Notes under the pieces: model-generated
What the model saw: the letters and a program-made list of their open reading frames with translations, nothing else
The model's database searches: none
Told to the model about the DNA's origin: nothing
Part shown: positions 24,032-33,521 of the stretch, piece by piece
Layout of the letters: every line of letters starts with the position of its first letter
How positions within the stretch are numbered: position 1 is the first letter of the stretch
Assembly: GCA_963789495.1 (NCBI GenBank)
Contig: CAWBLP010000020.1
Coordinates: 1 to 41,699 of the forward strand
Direction of reading: 5' to 3'
Source: CAWBLP01 sp963789495
Lineage (GTDB): Bacteria > Pseudomonadota > Alphaproteobacteria > Acetobacterales > Acetobacteraceae
Length of the DNA stretch: 41,699 bases
Translations under genes and position numbers: made by a program

Positions 24032-24552
24032 GCTCGCTTATCCTTGTGAGTTGAGGGAACGGAGGTTGCCGCCGATCGGCCGCCGGACCGAACCGGCATG
24101 ATCGGCACGGGTGAGCTGAAACTGGAAGCCGTCCGGCACGCGAGGGCCACCGACTGTGGCCGACCCGCAACGCAGGACGGGACCCGCACCGGCGATGGTG
24201 CGGCTGGCGCGTATCTGGTGCTTCGACGCCGCATGACTGCCCGAGACGGGTTCAGCGGTTCCAGATGGTTGCGACATGACCCTTGCTCCCACGACGTGCC
24301 GATCCACGCCCCGAGGACGAACGAGGCTTTGCCGGTCCGACACGCGATGGCAGATTTTCTTGTGAGCTTCGGCAGCGGTCCATCCCGCTTCCAACCCCGA
24401 CCCACGCAGCGGACGGTGGAATTGCCGGGTCAGGGTGGGCCATGCGACTGTAACCCAGTCCCGTTCTCGCCATGTCCGGCTCACGAACGGACACCGGGCG
24501 CCGAACCACATGAAAACCGCCCGAATCCCACGCCGGCTGGAGAATGATTACC
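24032..24552. other. 521-bp divergent intergenic region, no gene recognised
   Basis: The region separates the SRPBCC gene (leftward) from the MmgE/PrpD gene (rightward) and should hold both promoters. Frames open across it on both strands but have shadow-like composition (Arg, Ser, Pro, Gly and Cys rich) and match nothing I know. No strong inverted repeat or tRNA was seen. Confidence 0.5.
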
Positions 24553-25908
24553 ATGGCATCGCAGACTGGCTCGGGCTTTGTCGGTGAACGACTGGCGCGC
24601 TTCGTCGCAGAGTCACGCTGGAGCGATCTGCCGGAGCGGCTGCGGCATGAAGGCCGGCGCTCACTGCTGAATTTCATCGGATGCGCGCTCGGCGTCGCAC
24701 GCACCCCGCCGATCGAGATGGCCCTGCGCGTGCTCATCCCGCTATCCGGCGCCGACACCGTCTCGCTCATTGGCCGCCCGGAAAAACTCGATCCGCTCGG
24801 CGCCGCCTTCATCAACGCCATCGCCGGCAATCTGCTGGACTATGACGATACCCATCTGCGCACCGTCATCCATCCCACCGCGCCGGTCGCCCCGGCCGTG
24901 CTTGCGCTCGCGGAACAACGCAAGCTGTCCGGCGCCGCCGTGTTGCACGCGTTCATCCTGGGCGCAGAGGTCGAGTGCCGGATCGGCAATGCCGTCTCGC
25001 CCGGTCATTACGCACGCGGATGGCATATCACCTCGACCTGCGGCATATTCGGCGCTGCCGCGGCGGGCGCCAAACTGCTGGGCCTGAACGCCGGACAGAC
25101 TTGGCACGCACTGGGCATCGCCGCCAGCCAGTCTGCCGGTCTGGTGGAAAACCTGCCGAGCGCGGCGAAGAACGTGAGCGTGGGCAATGCGGCCCGCAAC
25201 GGATTGTTCGCGGCCTTGCTGGCGGAACAGGGCTACACTGCCGCCCCCGCCGCGATCGAAGGCGCGCTCGGCTGGGCCCGCGCGATGGGCGATGCGCCGG
25301 AGGTTGCCGAGGTGACGGATGGGCTGGGCGCGCGGTGGGAGATGCTGAGCAACACCTACAAACCCTATCCCTGCGGCATCGTGATGCATGCGGTGATCGA
25401 TGCGTGCCTTGCGCTGCGGCGGGATCATGCCGTGACCGCGGTGGAGATCGCCGGCATCACCATCTCTGGCGACCAGCTTCTGCTGGATCGCGGCGACCGG
25501 GTGGTGACCAACGACCGGGATGCGCGGGTCAGCATCCATCATTGCGCCGCGGTCTCTTTCCTGTTCGGTGCGGCCGGACTGACGGCGTTCTCGGATGCGA
25601 CGGTGCACGATCCGGCCGTCGTTGCGCTGCGGGCGATCACTCAGGCGAGGCTGGACCCCGACAGTCCGCGCGGTGCCGCGACAGCGACCTTGCGCATGAC
25701 CGATGGTCGCGTGCTGGAATCGACCGTGCTGCATCCGAGGGGCAGTCTGGAGCACCCGCTTTCCGATCAGGAGATCGAGGCGAAGCTGGCCGATCTCGCC
25801 CGGTTCGGCGCGTTTCCAGGATCGGTCGATGCCATCACGGCCGCGGTGTGGCAGCTCGACACGATGGCGTCGGTGGACGCGCTGATGGCGGCAACGCGGC
25901 AAGGATAA
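24553..25908 (+). CDS. MmgE/PrpD family protein
   Basis: A 451-aa protein of the MmgE/PrpD family, which includes 2-methylcitrate dehydratase, cis-aconitate decarboxylase and many uncharacterised hydro-lyases or isomerases. Family motifs are LLNFIGCALGVA, the acidic LLDYDDTHLRTVIHPTAPV segment, GWHITSTCGIFGAAAAGAKL and NTYKPYPCGIVMHAVIDA. No prpB or prpC gene is nearby, so a methylcitrate role is unlikely; relatives in catabolic clusters act on carboxylic-acid intermediates. The start at 24553 is preferred over ATG 24544 because GGAG lies 10 nt upstream of the former and only 2 nt from the latter. It is 83 bp upstream of the alpha/beta hydrolase gene, same strand. Confidence 0.9.
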   Translation: MASQTGSGFVGERLARFVAESRWSDLPERLRHEGRRSLLNFIGCALGVARTPPIEMALRVLIPLSGADTVSLIGRPEKLDPLGAAFINAIAGNLLDYDDTHLRTVIHPTAPVAPAVLALAEQRKLSGAAVLHAFILGAEVECRIGNAVSPGHYARGWHITSTCGIFGAAAAGAKLLGLNAGQTWHALGIAASQSAGLVENLPSAAKNVSVGNAARNGLFAALLAEQGYTAAPAAIEGALGWARAMGDAPEVAEVTDGLGARWEMLSNTYKPYPCGIVMHAVIDACLALRRDHAVTAVEIAGITISGDQLLLDRGDRVVTNDRDARVSIHHCAAVSFLFGAAGLTAFSDATVHDPAVVALRAITQARLDPDSPRGAATATLRMTDGRVLESTVLHPRGSLEHPLSDQEIEAKLADLARFGAFPGSVDAITAAVWQLDTMASVDALMAATRQG

Positions 25909-25991
25909 CCCGGTTCGCCCGGTGCTGATTGGTTGCGAGGACGATGGTTCCGCGTCACGCTTCCGCTTGAACTACAAAAAGGCGAAATGTC

Positions 25992-26714
25992 ATGACGGGC
26001 CAACGTAGCTTCGTTCTGTTGCATGGGGCGTTTCATGGCGGCTGGTGTTGGGTGCGGGTCGCCGACATCCTGCGCCGCGGTGGACACCGCGTGACGACGC
26101 CGACGCAGACCGGACTGGGCGAACGCAGGCATCTGATGTCGAAGCACATCACCCTCGAAACCTTCGTCCTGGACCTGGTCAACCATATCGAGGCCGAGGA
26201 CCTGTCGGACGTCGTCCTTGTCGGCCACAGCTTCGGAGGCATGCCGATCACCGGCGCGGCCGACCGCATTCCCGAGCGCTTGCGCCATCTGGTGTATTTC
26301 GATGCCCGCATCCTGCAGCCGGGCCAGACTCCACTGGATGTGTCGATCCCGCGGGTGCGCGAGGAGCGGCTGCGTACCGCACAGGAATACAGCGGCGGGC
26401 TGTGCCTGCCGCCGCCGCCCGCGGTGTCCTTCGGAGTGCCGGAGGGTGAGGATGCCGACTGGGTCGACCGTCACCTGACGCCGCATCCGATGGGAACCTT
26501 CACCAGCACGCTGGCGCTGAACCATCCGATCGGGAACGGACTGCCCTGCACCTACATCGCCTGCACGGAGCCATTGTCGGAGCAGCTCGCGAGTTCCCGG
26601 GATTGGGCGCGGGCGCGTTCTGACTGGGGATGGCGGGAGATCGCCACAGGGCACGATGCCATGGTGTCCGCTCCTGGCGCGCTGGCGGAGATGCTGGTCG
26701 AGATCGCCGGCTAA
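25992..26714 (+). CDS. alpha/beta hydrolase (EstC/hydroxynitrile-lyase-like)
   Basis: A 240-aa alpha/beta hydrolase. It opens with FVLLHGAFHGGWCW (oxyanion region), followed by the nucleophile elbow VGHSFGG (Ser80) and the C-terminal TGHDAM (His221). The acid of the triad is not obvious. The overall pattern, with the short cap and TPTQTGLGERRHL, resembles the EstC/methylesterase/hydroxynitrile lyase group, which hydrolyses small esters or lactones. An ester or lactone hydrolase would be needed after the Baeyer-Villiger enzyme encoded at 35106-36746; that link is inference. GGCGAAA precedes the ATG. It converges with the GMC gene, 36 bp away. Confidence 0.88.
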   Translation: MTGQRSFVLLHGAFHGGWCWVRVADILRRGGHRVTTPTQTGLGERRHLMSKHITLETFVLDLVNHIEAEDLSDVVLVGHSFGGMPITGAADRIPERLRHLVYFDARILQPGQTPLDVSIPRVREERLRTAQEYSGGLCLPPPPAVSFGVPEGEDADWVDRHLTPHPMGTFTSTLALNHPIGNGLPCTYIACTEPLSEQLASSRDWARARSDWGWREIATGHDAMVSAPGALAEMLVEIAG

Positions 26715-26750
26715 CAGAGCCGCGCAGCCGGATGTGTCGGTTGCCTCCGC

Positions 26751-28421
26751 TCAGCGCTGACGCACGCGCTCCGCGATGCGCTCCGCGATCATGATGGTGG
26801 GGATATTGGTGTTGGTGCGCGAAACCTCCGGCATCACCGATGCGTCGGCGATGAACAGATTGTCCGCGCCGATCAGCCTGCCGTCCGGATCGACGACGCT
26901 GCGCGGGTCCGCCGGGTCGCCCATCCGGCAGGTGCAGGAGGCATGCCAGGCGGATTGCACGTTGTCGCGCACGTGACGTTCCAACGCGGCGGGATCGGCC
27001 AGCAGCTCCGGCAGCGGACGAGAATCGCTGATCACCTTGTCGAACAGGAGGTTCCGCAGCCCGGCGGAGGAATCCATCATCATGGCTGCGATGTTGGTCA
27101 GCACGGCATTGCGGAGGTTCTTCTGGCTGACATTGCGCACCCGCTGGGAGAATTTGGACGCGAACAGGTTCGACATGTAGCGCGGCACCGGATCGCTGGT
27201 CAGGATCGCCGCCATGCGGCGGAACGCCTCCATCATCCGATCCAGATCCCGCGGGTCGCTCAGCCAGTTGAAATCGACATAGGGTTCGTCATCGGGATCG
27301 GGCGAAGCCAGCCGCACCTCACCGGTGGAATAGGAACGGCCGATATAGGACGACAGCGTGCCGATGCGTACGCCGATCGCATGCCAGGCGGAGCGGCAGA
27401 CCGCCATCATCACCATGTCGGCCGCCGGCACGTCGGGCAGGCCGGAGGACCAGCGCAGATAGGTATAGTTCCTCCGCAGCACCATCTTGTGGCGTGCCAC
27501 CGGCGGCAGGTAGCCGGAGATGTGAATCGCCGGATGATCCATCAGATTGCTGCCCACGCCAGGACGGTCCAGCTGCACCGCGATGCCGTGCTGGCGCAGA
27601 TGTGCGGCCGGACCGATGCCTGACAGCATCAGCAGATACGGCGTGTGCAGCGCACCGGCGGAGACGATCACGGTATCGGCGGTAATAGTCTCGATGGTGC
27701 CGTTGCGACGGATTTCCGCGCCGCTGGCGCGGCCATCGGCGAACAGGATCCGCCGTACCTGCGTGTCGCCGAGGATTTGCAGGTTGGGACGCCGCCGTGT
27801 CGCTGCATCCAGATAGCCCACCGCGGTGGAGCGGCGCGCCGAACCATCATTGGACAACGGCAGCGGCGAGTAGCCTTCGCCGAATTCCCCGTTCATGTCG
27901 GGGCGAAGCGGATAGCCCAGCTCGTTCCAGACCTTGGTGACGGAAAGGGTGAAGTCGTCCCACTGTTCCATCGGCATGCGGCGGACCGTGATCGGGCCTT
28001 GTGCGCCATGCAACTGGTCAGTGTAGTCGAGGTCGGTTTCCAGCCGGCGGAAATACGGCAGAACCGAGTTCCAGTCCCAGCCTTTGGCGCCGATCGCATG
28101 CCAATGGTCGTAATCCTCTGGCGCACCGCGCAGCGCGACCTGGCCGTTGACGGATGAGCCGCCGCCCAGCACGCGCCCCTGCTCGTAATAGACGGGGGCG
28201 GCGTCGGCCCGGCGACGCACCTTCAGGCCCTTCCAGAAATAGCTCGGGTTCATCAGCGCACTGCCCGAATAAGTGTCGCTGATATCCTCGGGCGTCTGGT
28301 CCGGCGCATAGTCGCGGCCGGCTTCCAGCAGCACCACCTTGTTGGCCGGCACTTCCGACAGCCGCGCCGCCATCACGCAGCCGGCCGAACCGCCGCCGAT
28401 CACCAGATGGGTAGCGTGCAT
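26751..28421 (-). CDS. GMC family oxidoreductase (choline dehydrogenase-like), type 1
   Basis: A 556-aa FAD-dependent glucose-methanol-choline oxidoreductase that oxidises an alcohol to the aldehyde or ketone. The FAD motif is VIGGGSAGCVMAARL (residues 7-21); GRVLGGGSSVNGQV is the GMC signature. The active-site His493 (AWHASCTCRMG) and the Asn near 537-539 (TNTNIPTIMIAE) are at the usual positions. It differs clearly from the two later GMC proteins in the window, which resemble each other more. It is divergent (186-bp gap) from the three-gene operon starting at 28608, so they may share regulation. ATG 28421 has GAGGGA about 11 nt upstream. Confidence 0.93.
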   Translation of the reverse strand: MHATHLVIGGGSAGCVMAARLSEVPANKVVLLEAGRDYAPDQTPEDISDTYSGSALMNPSYFWKGLKVRRRADAAPVYYEQGRVLGGGSSVNGQVALRGAPEDYDHWHAIGAKGWDWNSVLPYFRRLETDLDYTDQLHGAQGPITVRRMPMEQWDDFTLSVTKVWNELGYPLRPDMNGEFGEGYSPLPLSNDGSARRSTAVGYLDAATRRRPNLQILGDTQVRRILFADGRASGAEIRRNGTIETITADTVIVSAGALHTPYLLMLSGIGPAAHLRQHGIAVQLDRPGVGSNLMDHPAIHISGYLPPVARHKMVLRRNYTYLRWSSGLPDVPAADMVMMAVCRSAWHAIGVRIGTLSSYIGRSYSTGEVRLASPDPDDEPYVDFNWLSDPRDLDRMMEAFRRMAAILTSDPVPRYMSNLFASKFSQRVRNVSQKNLRNAVLTNIAAMMMDSSAGLRNLLFDKVISDSRPLPELLADPAALERHVRDNVQSAWHASCTCRMGDPADPRSVVDPDGRLIGADNLFIADASVMPEVSRTNTNIPTIMIAERIAERVRQR

Positions 28422-28607
28422 CGCTGTGCTTTCCCTCGTTCAGCATCGTGTTGCGGCGATCCTGGACGCTGTGGCTGCGAACGCCAAGATGCCGCAGGCC
28501 GGTGCAACGCTTGTGTCCCGCCCGGGCATCAATTTGCGTGCCGCAGCATTCAGGTCTGAAATACCGGCACGATGGCGCGGGCCAAACCAGGCCAGGGGAG
28601 GAAGACA

Positions 28608-29180
28608 GTGAGCCTACGTGTGCCAATGGTGTCGCCGGAGCGGGCGCGCGAACTCGGTGACGCAATGGGAATGCCGGCGCGGCGGACCCAGAGCGAGGCG
28701 TTTCGTGTCGTAGCCAACAATCCCGGTGTGGCCCGTGTCGCGTTCGGCCAGTTGATGCAGCTGCTGGAGGAGAACAAGTTCGACACCCGGCTGCGCGAGC
28801 TGATGATCATGCGGATCGGCTGGGTTACCGGCTCGGTCTATGAATGGACGCAGCACTGGCGCGTCGCCACCACGGCAAGGATTCCGCCCGAGGATATACT
28901 GGCGGTCCGCGACTGGCAGAAATCCGACCGGTTGAGCGCGGCGGACAAGGCGATCCTGGCCGCGACCGATGAATGTCTTTCCGGCAAGTCGATCTCCGAT
29001 GCCGCCTGGGCCGAGGTGGCGAAGCATGTCACCGACCCGGCACAGCAAGTGGAATTCGTCATCGCCATGGGCAACTGGATGTCGTTCTCGCTGTTGTTCC
29101 GCAACCTGCACATTCCGCTGGCGGAGAGCCTGACCCCCTGGCCGCCCGATGGTCTGGCCTCTCCGGCCGCGCAGGCATAG
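28608..29180 (+). CDS. carboxymuconolactone decarboxylase-like protein without the CxxC pair
   Basis: A 190-aa all-helical protein of the AhpD/CMD-like superfamily. The core LRELMIMRIGWVTGSVYEWTQHW aligns with the active-site helix, but the CxxC cysteines of AhpD-type peroxidase partners are absent (SVYE instead); the only Cys is in a distal DECLSG. Such cysteine-less members occur in catabolic clusters and may be decarboxylase- or isomerase-like. GTG 28608 is chosen because a strong GGGGAGGA site ends about 5 nt upstream; an in-frame ATG at 28572 has none. First of three close rightward genes (gaps of 68 and 76 bp). Confidence 0.8.
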   Translation: MSLRVPMVSPERARELGDAMGMPARRTQSEAFRVVANNPGVARVAFGQLMQLLEENKFDTRLRELMIMRIGWVTGSVYEWTQHWRVATTARIPPEDILAVRDWQKSDRLSAADKAILAATDECLSGKSISDAAWAEVAKHVTDPAQQVEFVIAMGNWMSFSLLFRNLHIPLAESLTPWPPDGLASPAAQA

Positions 29181-29248
29181 TCGTTGAGTCATTAGCAGAT
29201 TCGCTGCGAGCCAACCCACCGCGACGCTCAAGTACGAAGGAAACACCA

Positions 29249-29836
29249 ATGGCAGGCGAGCCCGATCTCAAGGTGCTGAATCACGAACTGGCGGAGGACG
29301 AGCTGGCGTGGATGAAGGCGGTGTATGAGGATTTCCGCCAATTGCGCGCGTCGTTCGCGGGACCGGCCGCGGAGTTCAACCCGAAGGACGCGTTGCGGGA
29401 AATTCTCAGCCGCGACCAATACAAACTCAACCCGTCCGTGGACCTGTCGGGACCCGGCCCATGGCGGCTCGGCCAGAACCGCCATGGCCGCGGCGTCGCC
29501 GCCGTGTTCCTCCCGAGAGTGGAACTGCATCGGCACGAAAAGAGCAGGACCGACCAGTTTCCGATGTATGTCGTCGGCGAGGCGGAGGCGTTTTCCATCG
29601 GCGACGACGCGCAGCCGATGCTGACCCCGGTGACCGGTGGCGACCATTTTCATAACTCACCCAATGCGCCGCACGCCTTCCTGCCGAAAGTCGGCAAGCC
29701 GGTTCCCGACAATTGGGAGATTGCCTTCATCGCCATCACGCCACGCAACTTGAAGGACGACACGCAGCCGGTCTCCGATGACGTCAAGGCCGCCTATCAG
29801 CGCGTTGTTGGCAGGGAGGCACCGCTGGGCGTGTAA
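29249..29836 (+). CDS. cupin-like protein, function unknown
   Basis: A 195-aa protein not assignable to a named family. The central part has a cupin-like metal-site pattern: LHRHEKSRTDQFPMYVVGEA (His-x-His with a later Gly) and, about 45 residues on, HFHNSPNAPHAFLPK. The N-terminal third is helical and acidic (ELAEDELAWMKAVYEDFRQL). Cupins of this size are often metal-dependent dioxygenases, isomerases or sugar-binding sensors. ATG 29249 has GAAGGAAA about 7 nt upstream. It sits between the CMD-like protein and the flavin hydroxylase, so it probably acts in the same pathway. Confidence 0.7.
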   Translation: MAGEPDLKVLNHELAEDELAWMKAVYEDFRQLRASFAGPAAEFNPKDALREILSRDQYKLNPSVDLSGPGPWRLGQNRHGRGVAAVFLPRVELHRHEKSRTDQFPMYVVGEAEAFSIGDDAQPMLTPVTGGDHFHNSPNAPHAFLPKVGKPVPDNWEIAFIAITPRNLKDDTQPVSDDVKAAYQRVVGREAPLGV

Positions 29837-29912
29837 CAGGCTTTCGCAATGTGGCGGGTCGCGCGACAATCCTGGGCGCGCATCCCGCGCAGTGGCGGCA
29901 CGGGGAAAAACC

Positions 29913-31133
29913 ATGGACGCAGTCGTTGAGGATACGCGTTTGCCGGTCGATATCGACGCCGAACCACTGGTGCGGAAAGCGGCCGCCATGCGATCGGTGC
30001 TGCGCGGCTATCAGGCGGAGATCGAGGGCGAACAGCGCCTGCCACCAGATCTGGTCGGGCAATTAAGCGAAGCCGGCTTTTATCGCATGGTCATGCCCCG
30101 CGCGCTCGGCGGCTTGCAGGTGGACCCGCTGACCTATACGCGCGTCGTCGAACTGCTGGCCGAAGGCGTCGGCTCGGTCGGCTGGAACATTGCCAATAAC
30201 AGTATTGGCCAACTCGTTACACTTGGCCTGCCAGACGACGGCGTGCAGGAGATTCACGGCGGCGGGACGCCTTCCGTCATCGCCGGTACCGCCGTGCAAG
30301 GCGGCGGCCAGGCGGTGGTCGTGGACGGCGGCTATCGCGTCACCGGGCACTGGACCTTTGGCAGCGGTTGCCGGGAGAGCGCCTGGATGCTGGGAAGTTT
30401 TCAGATCCTGGACAATGGCGAGCCGCGTCGCAGCCCGGATGGCGGCGCGTTGTTCTGGCGCGGCGTGTTTCCCCGAGCAGAGGCGGAGATCATTCCGGGA
30501 AGCTGGGATGTCGCCGGGCTGCGCGGCACCGGCAGTTTCGACTGGACGGTGAAAGACGTGTTCCTTCCGGAACGACGCAGCATGGTTCATGCCGGCGCGC
30601 CGGTGGACAACCAGTGGTCGCGCTGGCCGGGGCTGAGCTACGCTCTGCCGAGCCTGGCCTGGGTCGGGCCGCATCATAGCTCGGTGATCACCGGGATTGC
30701 GCGGGCCGGCATCACCGCGCTGGCCGCACTGGCGATGGAGAAGGTGCCGCGCGGCCGCAGCTTCCGGCTGTGCGACAACCCGCAGGTGCAGGTCGATGTG
30801 GGACGCGCCGATGCGATGCTGAATGCCGCGCGGGTATATCGCAGCGCCATGATCACCGAACTGTGGAACACGATTGCATCTGGTCAGGAGACGACATTGG
30901 AGCAGCGCGCGCGCTGTCGTCTGGCGCCTGTCTACGCCGCTGACAGCGCGCGCGCGGCGATGGACCTGATGTACCGGCACGGTGGCAGCACCTCGTTCAA
31001 GCGGGGAAGTCGCCTCGCGGAATGCTGGCGCGACCTGCATGTCGTGGGACAGACCGCGGCGGTGGGGCCCGAGCGGTACCCGATCGGCGGGCGGGCGCTG
31101 CTGGGCATGGACCCAGGGTCGCGGCTGCGATAG
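29913..31133 (+). CDS. acyl-CoA dehydrogenase-fold flavin hydroxylase
   Basis: A 406-aa protein with the acyl-CoA dehydrogenase fold but the sequence character of flavin-dependent hydroxylases (group D; HpaB-oxygenase or HsaA/NcnH-like). Features are LPPDLVGQLSEAGFYRMVMP, GGLQVDPLTYTRVVELLAEG, VTGHWTFGSGC, SWDVAGLRGTGSFDWTVKDV and a late RHGGSTSFKRGSRLAECWRD segment. Such enzymes hydroxylate phenols or steroid-type rings using reduced flavin from a separate reductase, which is not encoded nearby. GGGGAAAA lies just upstream of ATG 29913. Third gene of the operon. A plain acyl-CoA dehydrogenase role cannot be excluded. Confidence 0.82.
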   Translation: MDAVVEDTRLPVDIDAEPLVRKAAAMRSVLRGYQAEIEGEQRLPPDLVGQLSEAGFYRMVMPRALGGLQVDPLTYTRVVELLAEGVGSVGWNIANNSIGQLVTLGLPDDGVQEIHGGGTPSVIAGTAVQGGGQAVVVDGGYRVTGHWTFGSGCRESAWMLGSFQILDNGEPRRSPDGGALFWRGVFPRAEAEIIPGSWDVAGLRGTGSFDWTVKDVFLPERRSMVHAGAPVDNQWSRWPGLSYALPSLAWVGPHHSSVITGIARAGITALAALAMEKVPRGRSFRLCDNPQVQVDVGRADAMLNAARVYRSAMITELWNTIASGQETTLEQRARCRLAPVYAADSARAAMDLMYRHGGSTSFKRGSRLAECWRDLHVVGQTAAVGPERYPIGGRALLGMDPGSRLR

Positions 31134-31622
31134 CGCGTGCAATTTGGGATGATGAAGGCGTGGCTTGACGCACGGTCACGGGAAGAGCGTCCACCGGAGC
31201 CGGCGGCTCGCAAGCTGAAGCGCAGAGTGCCGCATGGCCCGCGTCGAACTCCTGCCGGAGATGTTCGATGATTTCCGACCGGGTTCTCGAGCACATAGCC
31301 CGGTTTGAAGTTCAGAATGCGGCCGGCGGTTTGCTGGGATTGGCGACGCGATGCCGATACTGACCCACGTCCACCGATCGGGCGGCCCGTGCGAAGTGGC
31401 ATGCGTGAACTGGTGATCGGACAGGTTTCGCACGGCTATGGCGTGCTGTGTCGGCTCGTTGCGGGGATCGATATTGTCATTAGGACTCAAACACGAAACC
31501 GGCGCGAAGCCGCGTAGTGGCCGGAGAGCAATGAACCGCGCCGCCCGGACGCCGCACGTCCTGCGGTTTGAACCCCACCAGGAATCCGCTATGCCCTCAT
31601 GATCGGCGGGGGAGCGACCAAA
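31134..31622. other. 489-bp intergenic stretch, no intact gene
   Basis: The space between the hydroxylase gene and the second GMC gene contains no intact gene. On the minus strand around 31220-31330 two adjacent frames look somewhat protein-like (FKPGYVLEN, then EIIEHLRQEFDAGHAAL) and would join if one base were removed, which may be a decayed gene remnant. The promoter of the GMC gene at 31623 must lie here. Confidence 0.4.
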
Positions 31623-33221
31623 ATGGAAACGCAGACATTCGACTATATCGTGGTGGGCGCCGGTTCGGCCGGATCGGTCCTCGCCAACCGGCTCAGCGCC
31701 AATCCCAACCATCGCGTGCTGGTGCTGGAGGCCGGGCGCGAATCCCACCCCTGGTCGCGCATCCCGGTCGGCTTCGCCAAGCTGATCGAAAATCCTGCCG
31801 CCAACTGGCTGTATTCGTCGGAGCCCGAAGCCGGCACCGGCAATCGCCGCATCCCGATCCCGCGCGGCAAGCTGCTGGGTGGCTCCTCCTCGATCAACGG
31901 CATGGTCTTCGTGCGCGGCCAATCGAACGACTACGACACCTGGGCGCAGCTCGGCAATCGCGGCTGGAGCTATCGCGAGGTGCTGCCGATCTTCCGCGAG
32001 ATGGAAGACTATCAGGGCGACGCCGACAACGAATACCGCGGCCGCGGTGGACCGCTGAAAGTCACCGAGAGCAACGAATCCGGCGCGATCTACGACGCGT
32101 TGGTCAAGGCGGCCGGCGAGGTCGGCATCGCCTATACCCGGGACTACAACGGCGCGCAGCAGGACGGCATCGGCATGACGCAGGCGACCATCCGCAATGG
32201 TCGGCGCATGAGTACCGCCTACTGCTATCTCGACCCCGCGCGGAACCGGCCCAATCTGAAGATCCAGGCGAACGCCCACACCGAGTGCCTGCTGCTGGAA
32301 GGCAAGCGCTGCGTCGGCGTGCGCTATACCGTCAATGGGCAGCAGCATGAAGCGCGTGCCGGCAAGGAGGTCGTGGTCAGCGCAGGCTCGATCAATTCGC
32401 CGCAGCTGCTGGAACTGTCCGGCATCGGCCAGCCGGACCTGCTGCAGGGCCTCGGCATCGAGGTTCGCCACCCGCTGAAAGGCGTCGGCGAGAACCTGCG
32501 CGATCATTATTCGCCTCGTATGAAATGGTTGGTGCCACCCTCGCTGGGCCTGACCTACAACGACAAGGCCCGCGGTCTCGGCATGGTCTGGCAGGCGCTG
32601 AAATACGGCCTCACCAATAAAGGCCTGCTCGGCCTGCCGGCGTCGCCGATCCGCGCCTATATCCGCACCCGCGCCGGGCTGGACGCGCCGGATGCGTCGA
32701 TTGCCTGGCTGCCGTTCCTGGCCGGTGCGAACTACAAACTCGCGAAGCAGTCGGGTCTCACAGCGATCGTGAACATCCTGCGGTCGGAAAGCACCGGCAA
32801 CATCCACATCGCATCGAAGTCGCCGCAGGCGCCGCCGGCCGTGCGCTTCAACTTCCTCAGCGCGCAGCTCGACCGCGAGGTGACGGTGGAAGCGATGCGC
32901 ATCACCCGGCGCATCATGACCTCCGGCCCGATGCGCGAGATCACCAGCGATGAAATGGCGCCCGGCGTGAACGTGCAGTCCGATGACGAGCTGCTCGATT
33001 GGGTCAGGAACAACGCCGAAACCACCTATCACCCGGTCGGCACCTGCAAGATGGGATCCGATCCGATGGCGGTGGTGGACGACCAACTGCGCGTGCATGG
33101 GATGCAGGGGCTGCGTGTCGCCGATGCGTCGATCATGCCGACGTTGACCTCGGGCAATACCAACGCCCCGTCCATCATGATTGGCGAGAAGGCGGCCCGG
33201 ATGATGCTGGCGGCAACGTAA
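31623..33221 (+). CDS. GMC family oxidoreductase, type 2a
   Basis: A 532-aa FAD-dependent alcohol dehydrogenase of the GMC family. FAD motif YIVVGAGSAGSVLANRL (residues 8-24); GMC signatures RGKLLGGSSSINGMVFVRG (81-99) and the SAGSINSPQLLELSGIG motif (253-269). The catalytic pair is His470 (TTYHPVGTCKMG) and Asn514 (GNTNAPSIMIGE). ATG 31623 is chosen because GGGGGAG lies 8 nt upstream. It converges on a close paralogue at 33309-34910 (same length, long stretches of identical protein), with an 87-bp gap. The likely role is oxidation of an alcohol produced by the nearby hydroxylases; the substrate is unknown. Confidence 0.94.
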   Translation: METQTFDYIVVGAGSAGSVLANRLSANPNHRVLVLEAGRESHPWSRIPVGFAKLIENPAANWLYSSEPEAGTGNRRIPIPRGKLLGGSSSINGMVFVRGQSNDYDTWAQLGNRGWSYREVLPIFREMEDYQGDADNEYRGRGGPLKVTESNESGAIYDALVKAAGEVGIAYTRDYNGAQQDGIGMTQATIRNGRRMSTAYCYLDPARNRPNLKIQANAHTECLLLEGKRCVGVRYTVNGQQHEARAGKEVVVSAGSINSPQLLELSGIGQPDLLQGLGIEVRHPLKGVGENLRDHYSPRMKWLVPPSLGLTYNDKARGLGMVWQALKYGLTNKGLLGLPASPIRAYIRTRAGLDAPDASIAWLPFLAGANYKLAKQSGLTAIVNILRSESTGNIHIASKSPQAPPAVRFNFLSAQLDREVTVEAMRITRRIMTSGPMREITSDEMAPGVNVQSDDELLDWVRNNAETTYHPVGTCKMGSDPMAVVDDQLRVHGMQGLRVADASIMPTLTSGNTNAPSIMIGEKAARMMLAAT

Positions 33222-33521
33222 CGGTCACGCTGCGTCGGTATCGTAACGAACGCGCCGCCGCGCAGGAAGCCGCTGCCACCACGGACCCGGCGGCACCGGC
33301 TCGTATCGTCAGGCAGCGTCCTGCCGCAGCAGCAGGTCCGCGGCTTTTTCGCCAATCATGATCGACGGTGCATTGGTATTGCCCGAGGTCAGCGTCGGCA
33401 TGATCGACGCATCGGCGATGCGCAATCCGGCGATGCCGTGCACCCGAAGGCGAGCGTCGACGACAGCCATCGGATCGGATCCCATCTTGCAGGTGCCGAC
33501 CGGGTGATAGGTGGTTTCGGC
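33015..33521. repeat. inverted 56-bp identity shared by the two convergent GMC genes
   Basis: Bases 33015-33070 (plus strand) and 33466-33521 (read on the minus strand) are identical over 56 bp. They encode the same AETTYHPVGTCKMGSDPMA segment at the active-site His of both GMC proteins. Flanking parts, such as the stretch coding ASIMPTLTSGNTNAPSIMIG, are nearly identical too. The result is a long imperfect inverted repeat around 33222-33308 that could recombine or undergo gene conversion. Confidence 0.85.

Noticed and set aside
24098..24547. Plus-strand frame upstream of the MmgE/PrpD gene
   Set aside because: Shadow-like composition, no motif, and it runs into the start of the real gene in another frame.
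31220..31330. Possible decayed gene on the minus strand (FKPGYVLEN / EIIEHLRQEFDAGHAAL joined by removing one base)
   Set aside because: Too short, no family recognised and no start; mentioned only as a possible remnant.
31176..33098. Long minus-strand frame opposite the second GMC gene
   Set aside because: Shadow frame with no motif; the GMC protein on the plus strand is complete with catalytic residues.
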